From positions 372,001 to 436,000 of the forward strand of contig NZ_FXAZ01000004.1 of the NCBI RefSeq assembly GCF_900177815.1: DNA of 64,000 nt, read 5' to 3'. The notes below the pieces were generated by a model. That model searched no databases, was not told the DNA's origin, and saw only the letters and a program-made list of their open reading frames with translations. The DNA is from Paenibacillus aquistagni (lineage in GTDB: Bacteria > Bacillota > Bacilli > Paenibacillales > Paenibacillaceae). This document shows positions 35,239 through 43,934 of this stretch, one piece after another; position 1 is the first letter of the stretch, and each line of letters begins with the position of its first letter. Made by a program: the position numbers and the translations under genes.

Positions 35239-36048
35239 ATGAGCCTACAACAAGAGATTATCGAACGCTTTGGGGTCAGCCCTCAGATTAATGAAGCAGA
35301 AGAGGTTCGCAAGCGTGTGGATTTCTTGAAGAAGTACGTGACGGACGCAGGCACAAGCGGTCTATTGATCGCGATCAGCGGAGGGATTGACAGTGCCGTT
35401 GCGGCTGGGCTATGCAAGCTCGCTACAGATGAGCTTGCGGCAGAGACAGGCAAGCCTTACATGACGCTTGGCGTATTTCAGCCTTATGGCGAGCAGGCGG
35501 ACATTCAAGACAGCTATGCCGTTGCGGAAGCCTTCAAGCTGAAGCATACGGTAGAGACGAACATTGAGGATGCGGTCAATGAGATTTCCCTTGAGACGGA
35601 GCAAGCCTTCAAGCAATTAAACATTCATCGTCATATCAGTATTCCGGGCAAAGGGAATGTCAAGGCTCGTGTGCGCATGGTTACACAGTATGCGCTGGCA
35701 TTCGACCTTAATCTGCTCGTTGTCGGCACCGATCATGCTTCTGAGGCGCTCACGGGCTTCTATACGAAGTGGGGCGACGGCGCTGTAGATATTACACCGC
35801 TCTCCTCGCTGAATAAGCGTCAAGTGCGTCAATTGGCTCGCTACTTGGGTGTTCCTAGCAGCGTGATTGATAAGGTGCCGACTGCTGGCTTGTGGGAAGG
35901 TCAGACCGACGAGAAGGAGCTTGGCATTTCCTATGAGGAGAATAGCGACTATCTCGAGGGCAAGCCGGTATCTGATGATGCAAGAGAGAAGATTGAGCGT
36001 CAATATAAGAAGACCGAGCATAAGCGCTCGGCTATCCCAGGCATCTAA
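35239..36048 (+). CDS. nadE: NH3-dependent NAD+ synthetase
   Basis: A 269-aa cytoplasmic enzyme that amidates nicotinic acid adenine dinucleotide to NAD+ using ammonia and ATP. The PP-loop is 'LLIAISGGIDSAVAAG' (about residues 42-57); other family motifs are 'ARVRMVTQYALA', 'GTDHASEALTGFYTKWGDG' and 'KVPTAGLWEGQTDE'. No glutaminase domain is fused, and length equals that of the B. subtilis enzyme. Ribosome site AAAGGAG. Single gene. Confidence 0.95.
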   Translation: MSLQQEIIERFGVSPQINEAEEVRKRVDFLKKYVTDAGTSGLLIAISGGIDSAVAAGLCKLATDELAAETGKPYMTLGVFQPYGEQADIQDSYAVAEAFKLKHTVETNIEDAVNEISLETEQAFKQLNIHRHISIPGKGNVKARVRMVTQYALAFDLNLLVVGTDHASEALTGFYTKWGDGAVDITPLSSLNKRQVRQLARYLGVPSSVIDKVPTAGLWEGQTDEKELGISYEENSDYLEGKPVSDDAREKIERQYKKTEHKRSAIPGI

Positions 36049-36318
36049 TGTGAGGCTGGGATAGGGAATAGAGGGGCTGCTGCTTGCCAAGTATGGCAAG
36101 CGGACAGCCCCTCTGCTGTATGCGATTCTAGGTACGATTACAGCTGCAATAACCGTTACGATTACTATGGAATTAAAGCTGCCATTACAGCTATGAATGG
36201 AGTAATTGCAGCATCTGGAGCAACAGCAGGGCGACTGAGAAGGCTGGCTGCCGCCATCGGCGTCGAACCGCACACTGAGAGCTGCATATGTTGCAAAAAG
36301 CCGTGCTGACAAAAGCAG
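36049..36318. other. Intergenic region with hairpin and short repeats
   Basis: A large hairpin lies at 36070-36114 (AGAGGGGCTG with CAGCCCCTCT, inner GCTTGCCA with TGGCAAGC). After it the motif TACGATTAC occurs twice (near 36132 and 36156), and variants such as CATTACAGCT follow. One + frame stays open to TGA near 36309 but has no ribosome site or recognisable product, so I do not call a gene. Confidence 0.4.
36070..36114. terminator. Hairpin after nadE
   Basis: Outer AGAGGGGCTG/CAGCCCCTCT and inner GCTTGCCA/TGGCAAGC stems around an AGTA loop. It lacks a clear T tail, but its place between the convergent nadE and ABC operon fits transcription termination. Confidence 0.5.
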
Positions 36319-37149
36319 CTACCCCTTCACGCTGCCTGCCGTCACACCTTCGATAATCTGCTTTTGCAAGATCGCGAAGATAATGATGACAGGAATGATG
36401 CTGATCGCAATAGCAGCGGTCATGGCCCCATAATTCATATTGAATTTATCCGCGAAGGCAACGATGGCGACGGGCAGCGTCCTAAGCTTCTCGTTGGATA
36501 AGAAGAGGTTGGCCATCACGAATTCGTTCCAATTGTTGATAAAGTTCAGAATAAACACGGTGACTAATGTAGGCTGCGTGAGGGGCATGATGATTCTGCC
36601 CAGAATGCCGAATGTGCTTAGCCCATCCATAACACCGGCTTCCTCCAGCTCGTTTGGAATGGACTTTAAAAAGGCTGCGAGCACAAACACGGTAAGCGGA
36701 ATGCCAAATGAGATATAAGGAAAGATGAGCGCCATAGGCGTGTTGTACATGCCGAGATCCTTGACCAATGTATATAACGGTATCAATAAGGATGCCGGCG
36801 GGATCAACAGCGAGATCAAGAGAAGACCATACACGGCTTTGCTGAGCACAGGAAATCGCATTCTTGTCACGGCATAAGCGATTGTCATAGACAAGAAGAG
36901 GGTGGACAGCGTGGCTGTCACGCCAATGAATAAGCTGTTTGCAAAGTAGTGCCCAATATAGGAATTGGTTAGCGCATCCCGGTAATTTTGCAAGCTGAGC
37001 GCAGCGGGAAGTCCCCAAGGGTCATTGAATATTTCGGTATTGTTTTTCATGGAAGCAAGAATGACGAACCATAGGGGGTACAGCACGATTAAGATATAAG
37101 GCAGGAGTACCAGATGAGGTGCCGCTTGTTTTAATTTTTTGAATGTCAT
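36319..37149 (-). CDS. Sugar ABC transporter permease (MalG-type)
   Basis: A 276-aa membrane protein with six transmembrane helices of the CUT1 family. The coupling-helix (EAA) motif is 'EAGVMDGLSTFGILGRIIMP'. It pairs with the MalF-type permease directly upstream, sharing one base (stop TAA/start ATG). It is the last gene of a binding protein-permease-permease operon. The substrate is a sugar or oligosaccharide of unknown identity. Confidence 0.9.
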   Translation of the reverse strand: MTFKKLKQAAPHLVLLPYILIVLYPLWFVILASMKNNTEIFNDPWGLPAALSLQNYRDALTNSYIGHYFANSLFIGVTATLSTLFLSMTIAYAVTRMRFPVLSKAVYGLLLISLLIPPASLLIPLYTLVKDLGMYNTPMALIFPYISFGIPLTVFVLAAFLKSIPNELEEAGVMDGLSTFGILGRIIMPLTQPTLVTVFILNFINNWNEFVMANLFLSNEKLRTLPVAIVAFADKFNMNYGAMTAAIAISIIPVIIIFAILQKQIIEGVTAGSVKG

Positions 37150-38033
37150 TACTCACTGGCCTCCCTTGTCTTGACGTTGATATATTGAAAAATCAATGAG
37201 AGCACGGCAGTAAACAAGCTCACAATAACCGCAATCGCATTGGCATAGCCAAAATCATTGATTGTATAGGCTTGCTTATACATATAGGAAGCCATCACCT
37301 CTGAGCTGCCAAAGGGGCCTCCCTTGGTCATGATCAAAATAATATCCAGTGCCTTCATCGCGCCTGTAATAGACAGGAGCAGGGTAACCATGATGACAGG
37401 GCGTATGAGCGGAATTGTAAGCAGCCATGCCTTCCTCCAACCTGTTGCGCCATCCATCTCACCCGCCTCAAGCATTTCCTTGGGGATCGCAAAGATGGCG
37501 GCAAGCACTAATACGATATAGAAGCCAGTCCACTGCCATCCGTTGGTCAGAAGGATAGACAGGAACGCTGTCGCCTCGTCGCCCAGCCATATGCGCTTCC
37601 AGGATTCCAAGCCGACTGCAGTCAGCAGCTGATTGAGCAGCCCAGCGTCTGGTGAATAGATGAACTGCCAGATCACGCCGATAGAGGCGGTAGATAAGAT
37701 GCAGGGCAGAAAGACCGTCAGCTTGTAGAAGTTCAAAAAGCGCTTGGCGCTGCTCACGATAATGGAGATAAAGACAATAAACGGAACCTGGATAAACACC
37801 GAGAACAGGACAAAGTAGATGTTGTTTTTAAACGAAACCCAGAATTGTTCATCAGAAATAGCTTTCGCGAAATTGCTGAGCCCCACAAAGACAGGGTCAT
37901 TAATGCCGTTCCACTTGGTTAGAGAATACTGCAAGGACTGGAATAATGGGTACAAGTAAAAGGTCACATAGATGAGCAGGGCAGGCACGACAAAGATGAC
38001 ATAAGCCCAGTAATTGCGTTGAATATTCTTCAT
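37149..38033 (-). CDS. Sugar ABC transporter permease (MalF-type)
   Basis: A 294-aa membrane protein with six transmembrane helices of the CUT1 family, similar in length to LacF/UgpA/AraP proteins. The EAA motif reads 'EAGEMDGATGWRKAWLLTIP'. ATG 38033 gives the usual N-terminus with a charged head followed by helix 1; the frame extends to 38078 without a ribosome site. No ATPase is encoded in the operon, so a shared MsmX-like ATPase elsewhere must energise it (established for many Firmicute CUT1 importers). Confidence 0.9.
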   Translation of the reverse strand: MKNIQRNYWAYVIFVVPALLIYVTFYLYPLFQSLQYSLTKWNGINDPVFVGLSNFAKAISDEQFWVSFKNNIYFVLFSVFIQVPFIVFISIIVSSAKRFLNFYKLTVFLPCILSTASIGVIWQFIYSPDAGLLNQLLTAVGLESWKRIWLGDEATAFLSILLTNGWQWTGFYIVLVLAAIFAIPKEMLEAGEMDGATGWRKAWLLTIPLIRPVIMVTLLLSITGAMKALDIILIMTKGGPFGSSEVMASYMYKQAYTINDFGYANAIAVIVSLFTAVLSLIFQYINVKTREASE

Positions 38034-38099
38034 ATGCGTAATCCACCAACTCTCTCTTGCGAGGATGTAGGGAGCCAAGCAGGCTCCCTATGCTTTGCT

Positions 38100-39464
38100 T
38101 TAGTTGCTTGCAGCATTTGCTTCATCTTGGACCTTCTGCATGTTCTCCGCGGCTTGCTCAGGAGTTACCTTGCCCCCAAGCAATTGCTGCATGTTGGTCT
38201 CAAGCGCGACCTTGACTTGCGGCTGCACGACGGAGTCAAAAGCAGGAAATGCTCCCTTGGCGGAACCTTGTGCTTCGCCGATGGTCTTGATCAGATCGTT
38301 AGCGCCCTGTATATCGGTTATGCCCTTCATGGAAGCAATTTGGCTCGTTTCTACAAGCGTGCGCTTTTGATTCTCCATGCTGAAGAAGTTCTTGATGAAA
38401 GCCTTCACCGCTTGTAATTCCCGTTCATTTACAGCGGCAGAGAAGCCATAGCCGTTGGACCAGCCGCCATTGATATAACCGTCTCCTTTGCCGCCTACAT
38501 CAGGGAAGCGAAAAAATCCAGCATCATCTTTTACCGTAGAGGACTCTCCGGTAATGGCATTTACCGCCCAGCTGCCGTCAAACAGCATTGCGGCCTTGCC
38601 CGTATAGAAGTTGGCTTGACCCTGAGGGAACTTCAAGCCGAGCACGTTTGGGTCAATGTATTGATGCTGAACCAGGAACTCGATGCGCTTGAATGCTTCG
38701 ACAACGGCTGGATCAGTCCATTTGGCAGCCCCCGTCGCAAAGCCCTCTTGAAGTTCTGGTCCTCCGAGCGCAACAAACATACTATTTGCAAGCATGTTGA
38801 TGACCCAGCCATCTCCGCTGCCTGCACCCATGGCAATAGGAGTGATGCCGCCAGCCTTCAGCTTCTCCATAGCATCAACAAGCTCATCCCACGTGGCAGG
38901 AACCGAAGCTCCGACTTGCTCAAATAGCTTCTTATTATAGAAGAAGCCTTCAATATATCCGGACTCAGGAAGGCCATATATTTTCCCATCCACGGTAAAC
39001 TCTCTTAAGTCAAAAAAGGAGTCTTGAATGCCGAGTTCAGTCAAAATATCGTTTAGCGGCAGCAAGCGCCCTGCTTTGGAATAGTTCTCCGTATCTGCCC
39101 CTCCGAAAAGGCTGAAGATGGGGGGCTGGTTTCCCGCAGCCATCTCTGCCTTGAGCTTCACATCTCGATTGACAGCGTCTTCAACACCATCCAAGGAGAT
39201 CTTGAGACCTGGCACATCCGCCTCGGTCGCTTTGACAGCATCTTGAAGAATAGCGAGCGTTTGCTTGGCTGTGTCACGAATGTGAATATGACGGAGGACG
39301 ACTTCAAAAGGCTCTGCCTCGCTTTTGTTTTCTCCAGAAGTGTTCGTCGACTGATTGGCCTTGGAACCATTTGATTCCGCTGTCGAATTAGAAGAGCCGC
39401 AGCCAGCAAGCACGGACATGAGGACAAGCAGGCTTACAAGCATAAATACCATTTTTTTATTCAC
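38100..39464 (-). CDS. Sugar-binding lipoprotein of ABC importer
   Basis: A 454-aa family 1 solute-binding lipoprotein. Signal peptide with lipobox LAGC (Cys22), a Ser/Asn-rich linker, then a two-lobe binding domain with 'GYIEGFFYNKKLFEQVG' and 'ATWDELVDAMEKLKAGGITPIAMG', typical of CUT1 sugar receptors. GTG 39464 follows AAGGAG at 9 nt; the upstream ATG at 39482 would overlap that ribosome site. The operon runs divergently from yhfZ across about 255 bp, so YhfZ could co-regulate it, though I found no TACA-N6-TGTA site on its side. Confidence 0.9.
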   Translation of the reverse strand: MNKKMVFMLVSLLVLMSVLAGCGSSNSTAESNGSKANQSTNTSGENKSEAEPFEVVLRHIHIRDTAKQTLAILQDAVKATEADVPGLKISLDGVEDAVNRDVKLKAEMAAGNQPPIFSLFGGADTENYSKAGRLLPLNDILTELGIQDSFFDLREFTVDGKIYGLPESGYIEGFFYNKKLFEQVGASVPATWDELVDAMEKLKAGGITPIAMGAGSGDGWVINMLANSMFVALGGPELQEGFATGAAKWTDPAVVEAFKRIEFLVQHQYIDPNVLGLKFPQGQANFYTGKAAMLFDGSWAVNAITGESSTVKDDAGFFRFPDVGGKGDGYINGGWSNGYGFSAAVNERELQAVKAFIKNFFSMENQKRTLVETSQIASMKGITDIQGANDLIKTIGEAQGSAKGAFPAFDSVVQPQVKVALETNMQQLLGGKVTPEQAAENMQKVQDEANAASN

Positions 39465-39623
39465 AGACAACATCTCCTTCATCTTTGTGTGATGGATGAA
39501 ACCATATGACTTCCCCTTGAAGCAGGCATGGCGATCTTACATGATGTTGCGAGCATAAGCATCAACGTACATTTCACTGCAGTAGGCATCACTCCTTTCG
39601 ATAGCCGCAGCCCCGCGGTATTC

Positions 39624-39652
39624 TTTACATGAACAAATGAAGATGATATGCT
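39624..39652 (+). promoter_or_regulatory. yhfZ promoter
   Basis: TTTACA (39624-39629), 17-bp spacer, TATGCT (39647-39652). The yhfY promoter has the same TTTACA -35 and spacer length. Confidence 0.65.
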
Positions 39653-39666
39653 TAAAAAAACCAATA

Positions 39667-39680
39667 TACATTATTTTGTA
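39667..39680 (+). promoter_or_regulatory. Candidate YhfZ operator 1
   Basis: TACATTATTTTGTA fits TACA-N6-TGTA. It starts 14 bp after the -10 box of yhfZ, at or just after the transcription start. A second copy lies in the same position before yhfY. Confidence 0.6.
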
Positions 39681-39719
39681 CTTTTAAAAATGAAAGCCAT
39701 AGGAGTTGGAATGTGATCC

Positions 39720-40640
39720 ATGAATACCCATCTGTATCAAAAAAGCGGCCTTGCGCTGATGCATCTTGCACGAATGATGATGACCGTGAAAAAAGGGGAT
39801 CGCCTGCAAACGATCTCTGAATATGAAAAGGAAATCGGGTTCGCACGCGGCACGATTCAAAATGCGCTGAATCGGTTGAAGCAAGCAGGTGCGATTACGG
39901 TCGAGAGCAAGGGACATTCCGGCTCTTACGTTGTTGATATCGATTATAAGAAGATTTGGGCGCATACCGGATTTGATATATGCTCGGGTGCGATGCCCCT
40001 TCCTTATTCCAAGCTCTATGAAGGTCTTGCTTCAGGATTGTATCAATCTTTCCAGCACTTTGGCGCAGAACTAAGCATGGCCTATGTCAGAGGCTCGCGT
40101 ATCCGTTTACAAATGCTTGCAAAGGGAGCCTATGACTTTGTCATCGTGTCCTTGCTTGCCGCAAGACAAGCGATTGAATCGGGTGAAGAGCTTGATATTG
40201 CAATGGAGTTTGGCCCTCACAGCTATCTGTCTAAGCACATCTTAGTTGTAGCAGATGAGAAGTACGTCCAGATAGAAGATGGAATGACGGTCGCGATTGA
40301 TCCCAAGTCAACGGATCAATGGCTGATTACCAAACGCTTATGCGAAGGGAAGCAGGTAAAGCTCATTGAGATGCCATATAGTCAAATCGTAACTAGCATT
40401 ATGTCCCGCCGCATTGATGCAGGCGTGTGGAATCTTGATGAGATCAAAGAAAAAGAGCTGCCTGTGTTCTACCGGGATCTGCCGGATCTTGAGGAGATTA
40501 GGGACGTATCCGTTGCAGCGATGGTTACCTCAAGAGCGAACAAGGGAATGAAGCATATTCTGGCTGAAGCGGTGTCTGTTCATGAAGTGTTGACTACTCA
40601 GCAGCAAGTGGTGAAGCTCGAAATCGATCCAAGCTACTAA
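39720..40640 (+). CDS. yhfZ: YhfZ-type GntR-like regulator with ligand-binding domain
   Basis: A 306-aa regulator. Residues 1-80 form a winged helix ('GFARGTIQNALNRLKQAGAITVESKGHSGSYV'); the rest resembles a periplasmic-binding-protein-like effector domain characteristic of YhfZ. In enterobacteria yhfZ is part of the yhf cassette, and the same partner families follow here. No membrane segment, so the effector is read in the cytoplasm. It likely controls itself and the yhfY operon through the twin operators at 39667 and 40705. The effector is unknown, presumably the cassette's substrate or product. Confidence 0.85.
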   Translation: MNTHLYQKSGLALMHLARMMMTVKKGDRLQTISEYEKEIGFARGTIQNALNRLKQAGAITVESKGHSGSYVVDIDYKKIWAHTGFDICSGAMPLPYSKLYEGLASGLYQSFQHFGAELSMAYVRGSRIRLQMLAKGAYDFVIVSLLAARQAIESGEELDIAMEFGPHSYLSKHILVVADEKYVQIEDGMTVAIDPKSTDQWLITKRLCEGKQVKLIEMPYSQIVTSIMSRRIDAGVWNLDEIKEKELPVFYRDLPDLEEIRDVSVAAMVTSRANKGMKHILAEAVSVHEVLTTQQQVVKLEIDPSY

Positions 40641-40660
40641 TTTAGAAATGGAAAATCTCG

Positions 40661-40689
40661 TTTACAACCTCCTTGAAGAGTGATATGAT
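40661..40689 (+). promoter_or_regulatory. yhfY operon promoter
   Basis: TTTACA (40661-40666), 17-bp spacer, TATGAT (40684-40689). Confidence 0.7.
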
Positions 40690-40704
40690 TTTCCTGAGAG
40701 AATG

Positions 40705-40718
40705 TACAATATATTGTA
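40705..40718 (+). promoter_or_regulatory. Candidate YhfZ operator 2
   Basis: TACAATATATTGTA, a perfect 14-bp palindrome fitting TACA-N6-TGTA, followed by a further partial repeat (TATTGTATA). It starts 15 bp after the -10 box, mirroring operator 1. Confidence 0.7.
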
Positions 40719-40791
40719 TATTGTATATTGGAGGTTTAGAAATTACAAGTGCTTTGTATCAGGATAAGGGTTTTGAACAAGGAGAGATGAG

Positions 40792-41148
40792 ATGCTCAGC
40801 AAACGTATCGAACTGATGTATGCTTCACAGCAAATGGATTCACAGACGTATGAACAGCTCCCTTCCTTATTAGAAGATATTGAACAGAAGCTGGGCGTTA
40901 AGCTGGAAGATGACAATGCAGGCGCTTTTGTCACTCACTTGATTAAGGCGATTCAGCGCACCAAGGAAGGTCGGGCTATCGTGGAAGATCCGACCGTGAT
41001 CGAGCTGACCAAGGAAAAGAGGAAGCTATTCGATTGGGGAATGGACTGCTTGCGCCCTTACACAAGCGATCCACAGACCATTGAAGGAGAAGTTGTTTAT
41101 CTTGTTGCTTACTTTGAGATGATTCTTGGGGAGGAGTTCACATGCTAA
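40792..41148 (+). CDS. yhfY: YhfY-like PRD-domain protein
   Basis: A 118-aa all-helical protein resembling a stand-alone PTS regulation domain, the YhfY family. A His in 'FVTHLIKAI' at about residue 50 matches the position of a phosphorylatable PRD His, but no DNA-binding domain or PTS enzyme II is encoded nearby. It is first in the putative yhf operon, follows AAGGAGAG, and overlaps yhfU by 7 bp. Its role is not known; a PRD suggests response to sugar phosphotransfer status (inference). Confidence 0.75.
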   Translation: MLSKRIELMYASQQMDSQTYEQLPSLLEDIEQKLGVKLEDDNAGAFVTHLIKAIQRTKEGRAIVEDPTVIELTKEKRKLFDWGMDCLRPYTSDPQTIEGEVVYLVAYFEMILGEEFTC

Positions 41149-41507
41149 GATTTGCTGTTGCCGGATTGAACAAGGAACAGCTCGCGCAAGCCATTAAGGC
41201 TGCCGGAGGAAATAGGGTATCTGTCATTGCTACCTCGGATATGGAGGCAGCGATGCTGGTCAAGACGTCACAGGCCGATTATTACCTGGGCGCTTGCAAT
41301 ACTGGAGGCGGGGCTGCTTTGGCGATGGCAATCGGCATTTTGGGCATCACCCGGTGCGCCACGATTGCATCCAATGGTGTTCTTCCGGATGCCGCGGCTA
41401 TTCGAGAGCATATAGACGCAGGTGTGGTTGCTTTTGGCGTGACGGTGGAAAGCATCGAGGCGGCTGCAACGCTTGTAACCCAAATCCTAATTGAACAGCA
41501 GGGATAG
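41142..41507 (+). CDS. yhfU: YhfU-like DUF2620 protein
   Basis: A 121-aa small alpha/beta protein of the DUF2620/YhfU family. The Gly/Ala-rich 'YYLGACNTGGGAALAMAIGILG' loop is the most striking feature and could bind a phosphate or nucleotide-like ligand. No signal peptide. It overlaps yhfY and lies 3 bp before yhfT, an arrangement seen wherever YhfT occurs, so the two probably form one transport complex (inference). The biochemical function is unknown. Confidence 0.8.
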   Translation: MLRFAVAGLNKEQLAQAIKAAGGNRVSVIATSDMEAAMLVKTSQADYYLGACNTGGGAALAMAIGILGITRCATIASNGVLPDAAAIREHIDAGVVAFGVTVESIEAAATLVTQILIEQQG

Positions 41508-41510
41508 AAG

Positions 41511-42851
41511 ATGTCTAATCCCTTCCAACTCGATTGGCTTGTTCAAGCAGGTGTGCTGGCGCTGCTCTGCGGACTAGCGGCTTATCTTGCACAGCGCGGG
41601 ATTGGCAGCTTCAATGATGGCGTAAGACCATTGCTGCCCGAGCTCTATAAGGGCTCCATCACTCGCAGAGAGCTTGCTGCAAGGTCTTATCGATTAAGCA
41701 TTGGATTTGTCTTGTCCTTGGGCATTTCTTACGCCCTAGCGTTTGAAATGCTGAACCCTTGGCTCTTATTTCTCCCTGCGGACGTAATCGGCGTCTATGC
41801 CGCGCGCGGTCGTACAGCTGCATGGCTTGGCGGACTATGGGGCGCCATGATGAGCGCTTTCCTTCAATGGATGCCAAGCATGGTGCATGAGCTTCCTATC
41901 TCGATGACAATGCCTCTGCAGGAGCTGTACTTGCCTGTGCTGCTGGCCTTGTGCATGGTTCCATTCTTGGCGATCCAGAAGCAATTCGGATGGAAGAGAC
42001 TTGTCATAAGTCTTGTCATCGGCTTGGGAGCTTCTCTTCTACTCGCGTTTACTGGACAGCAATGGCTGCGGGGGCTTGATGTTCTACAGCTATTCAGTAT
42101 CAGCATGATGCTGTCTGGTACCCTGCTGCATATGGCGCTTGCGGCTTATCAAGACCGAAAGGGCAGGGCTGGGCGGGAAGCGATGGCTGCTCAAATGCTG
42201 CTCATGCATGAGGAGCCCTATCGCAAGCTCAAGCGTTCCATCCCTCTATATATGCTGCTCGGGGGACTTCTCGCACTGAGCGTTCACCTGCATTGGCTGG
42301 GCGGAACAGAGGTGTCCATCCCTCTATTGTATGATGCATGGCAGGACGAGGCGCCATCAAGCGTGTGGCTAGCAAGCATAGCAGCCGCGGAGTGGATGCG
42401 TGCGGTCAGCTTTGTGCCCCTGCTCGTCATGACGGCGCTCACGACAGGTGCCTATGGCATAGCCGGATTAACGATGGTGCTGCCAATCGGTTATCTTGCT
42501 CCGAATCCTGTGCTGGCTGTCCTCATTGGTATGGGTGTAATCGCAGTTGAGGTTCTGCTCTTAACCCGCATCGTGAAGCTGTTGTATCAATACCCGACCA
42601 TTCGGGAAAGTACGGATTACCTGCGCTCATCGCTTCATACCATGATGGAGCTAGGCGTATTCATTGGCAGTGTCTTGGCTGTTGTGAAGCTCAGCGCTGC
42701 GCCCTATTCTCCTGCAGCCTTATTCATTTTCATGCTGCTATATGCGGTGAATGAAGCAGCTGGCAAGCCTATTATGCGCATTGCAATTGGACCAGTGGGT
42801 GTGATTATGACCGCACTGCTGCTCAATGGGATGGCTGTGCTTGGATGGTGA
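41511..42851 (+). CDS. yhfT: YhfT-like membrane transporter
   Basis: A 446-aa integral membrane protein with about eleven or twelve predicted helices, of the YhfT family found only with YhfU. Several helices contain Gly-Ala-Pro-rich kinks ('LPADVIGVYAARG', 'MVLPIGYLAPNPVLAV'), as in secondary carriers. It is the only transporter in the cassette and so the likely uptake route for its substrate. The substrate is unknown. A cytoplasmic Lys/Arg/Glu-rich loop occurs at about residues 215-245. Confidence 0.8.
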   Translation: MSNPFQLDWLVQAGVLALLCGLAAYLAQRGIGSFNDGVRPLLPELYKGSITRRELAARSYRLSIGFVLSLGISYALAFEMLNPWLLFLPADVIGVYAARGRTAAWLGGLWGAMMSAFLQWMPSMVHELPISMTMPLQELYLPVLLALCMVPFLAIQKQFGWKRLVISLVIGLGASLLLAFTGQQWLRGLDVLQLFSISMMLSGTLLHMALAAYQDRKGRAGREAMAAQMLLMHEEPYRKLKRSIPLYMLLGGLLALSVHLHWLGGTEVSIPLLYDAWQDEAPSSVWLASIAAAEWMRAVSFVPLLVMTALTTGAYGIAGLTMVLPIGYLAPNPVLAVLIGMGVIAVEVLLLTRIVKLLYQYPTIRESTDYLRSSLHTMMELGVFIGSVLAVVKLSAAPYSPAALFIFMLLYAVNEAAGKPIMRIAIGPVGVIMTALLLNGMAVLGW

Positions 42852-42935
42852 ACGAAATGGCATATAATCTTTTCCACGTAATCTACTCACGGTATCTATG
42901 CCATGAAGATAACTCGCTAGAAAGGGGGAGCCCCT

Positions 42936-43856
42936 GTGCATGTCCAAACGGTAAGAGGCTCAATTCCACCTGATGAAGTAAAGTCCACGCTCATTCATGA
43001 GCATCTCGTCTTCGATCTGACCCCTGTTCGCGGAGATCAGGATTCTAAGTTGTGCCATGATGAGTCCTTGAATAAGGAGCTCGATCTGCTGTCAGGCCAA
43101 GGCTGCAATACGATCGTTGAAGTATCGAACCGCGGGATGGGACAGAATGCTGAGGCGTTAAGAAATATTGCGATAGAGCATAACCTGCATATCATTGCGG
43201 CAACAGGATATTACAAGCAGGAATACTATCCTGCTGAAGTATTTGAGCAAACCGAGCAAGAGCTTCAACAACGAATGATGCAAGATATTCAAGCGGGCAT
43301 CGGTGAGACGGATATTTGTGCAGGGATCATTGCCGAGATTGGCAGCAGCTTGAACAAGATAACAGATGCGGAAAAGAAGGTGTTTCGAGCGGCAGCTCAT
43401 GCACAGCTTCAGACAGGGGCGCCGTTAAGCACGCATTGTGAGCTGGGAACGATGGGAAGCGAGCAGCTTGAACTGCTTACAACCTGCGGCGTGTCGCCCA
43501 AGTCCATCTCATTTGGCCACCAGGATCTGAATCCAGATATTAAGGAGCAGTGTGAACTGTTAGAGAGTGGAGCCTATCTTCAATTTGATACGATTGGAAA
43601 AGTGAGCTACCGAACAGATGAAGAGCGCGCCAAGCAGCTGTATACCTTGCTTGATCGGGGATACGAGGATCAGTTGATGCTGTCGTGTGACCTTACGCGG
43701 CAATCGCATCTTCTTGCAGCTGGAGGGCATGGATATGTTCATCTATTCACCGCTTTCCTGCCTATGCTGCGTGCACTTGGCGTATCGGAGTCAATCATTT
43801 ATAAGATGCTTACATTGAACCCTCGTCGCTTCTTGGCTTTTCACCCAATCGTGTAG
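42936..43856 (+). CDS. php: Phosphotriesterase homology protein (PHP/YhfV)
   Basis: A 306-aa TIM-barrel amidohydrolase of the phosphotriesterase family. Metal ligands are visible in order: HxH (His21, His23 in 'IHEHL'), Glu134 in 'AEIGSS' in the place of the carboxylated Lys of true phosphotriesterases, His167 ('THCELG'), His195 ('FGHQDL') and Asp252 ('SCDLTRQ'). A bridging Glu is typical of PHP rather than pesticide hydrolases. Expected reactions are lactone, ester or phosphoester hydrolysis. GTG 42936 follows AAAGGGGGAG. It is the cassette's hydrolase. Confidence 0.85.
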   Translation: MHVQTVRGSIPPDEVKSTLIHEHLVFDLTPVRGDQDSKLCHDESLNKELDLLSGQGCNTIVEVSNRGMGQNAEALRNIAIEHNLHIIAATGYYKQEYYPAEVFEQTEQELQQRMMQDIQAGIGETDICAGIIAEIGSSLNKITDAEKKVFRAAAHAQLQTGAPLSTHCELGTMGSEQLELLTTCGVSPKSISFGHQDLNPDIKEQCELLESGAYLQFDTIGKVSYRTDEERAKQLYTLLDRGYEDQLMLSCDLTRQSHLLAAGGHGYVHLFTAFLPMLRALGVSESIIYKMLTLNPRRFLAFHPIV

Positions 43857-43934
43857 AGCTGCTGAGGCATAAACGAGAGATTAAGAAGGGGCTAACAGCA
43901 AGAGGTTAGATGCTTCTTCATGTCAGGAGGAACT

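Noticed and set aside
35617-36312. Long - strand frame opposite nadE
   Set aside because: It runs opposite a certain gene, has no ribosome site and encodes no recognisable protein.
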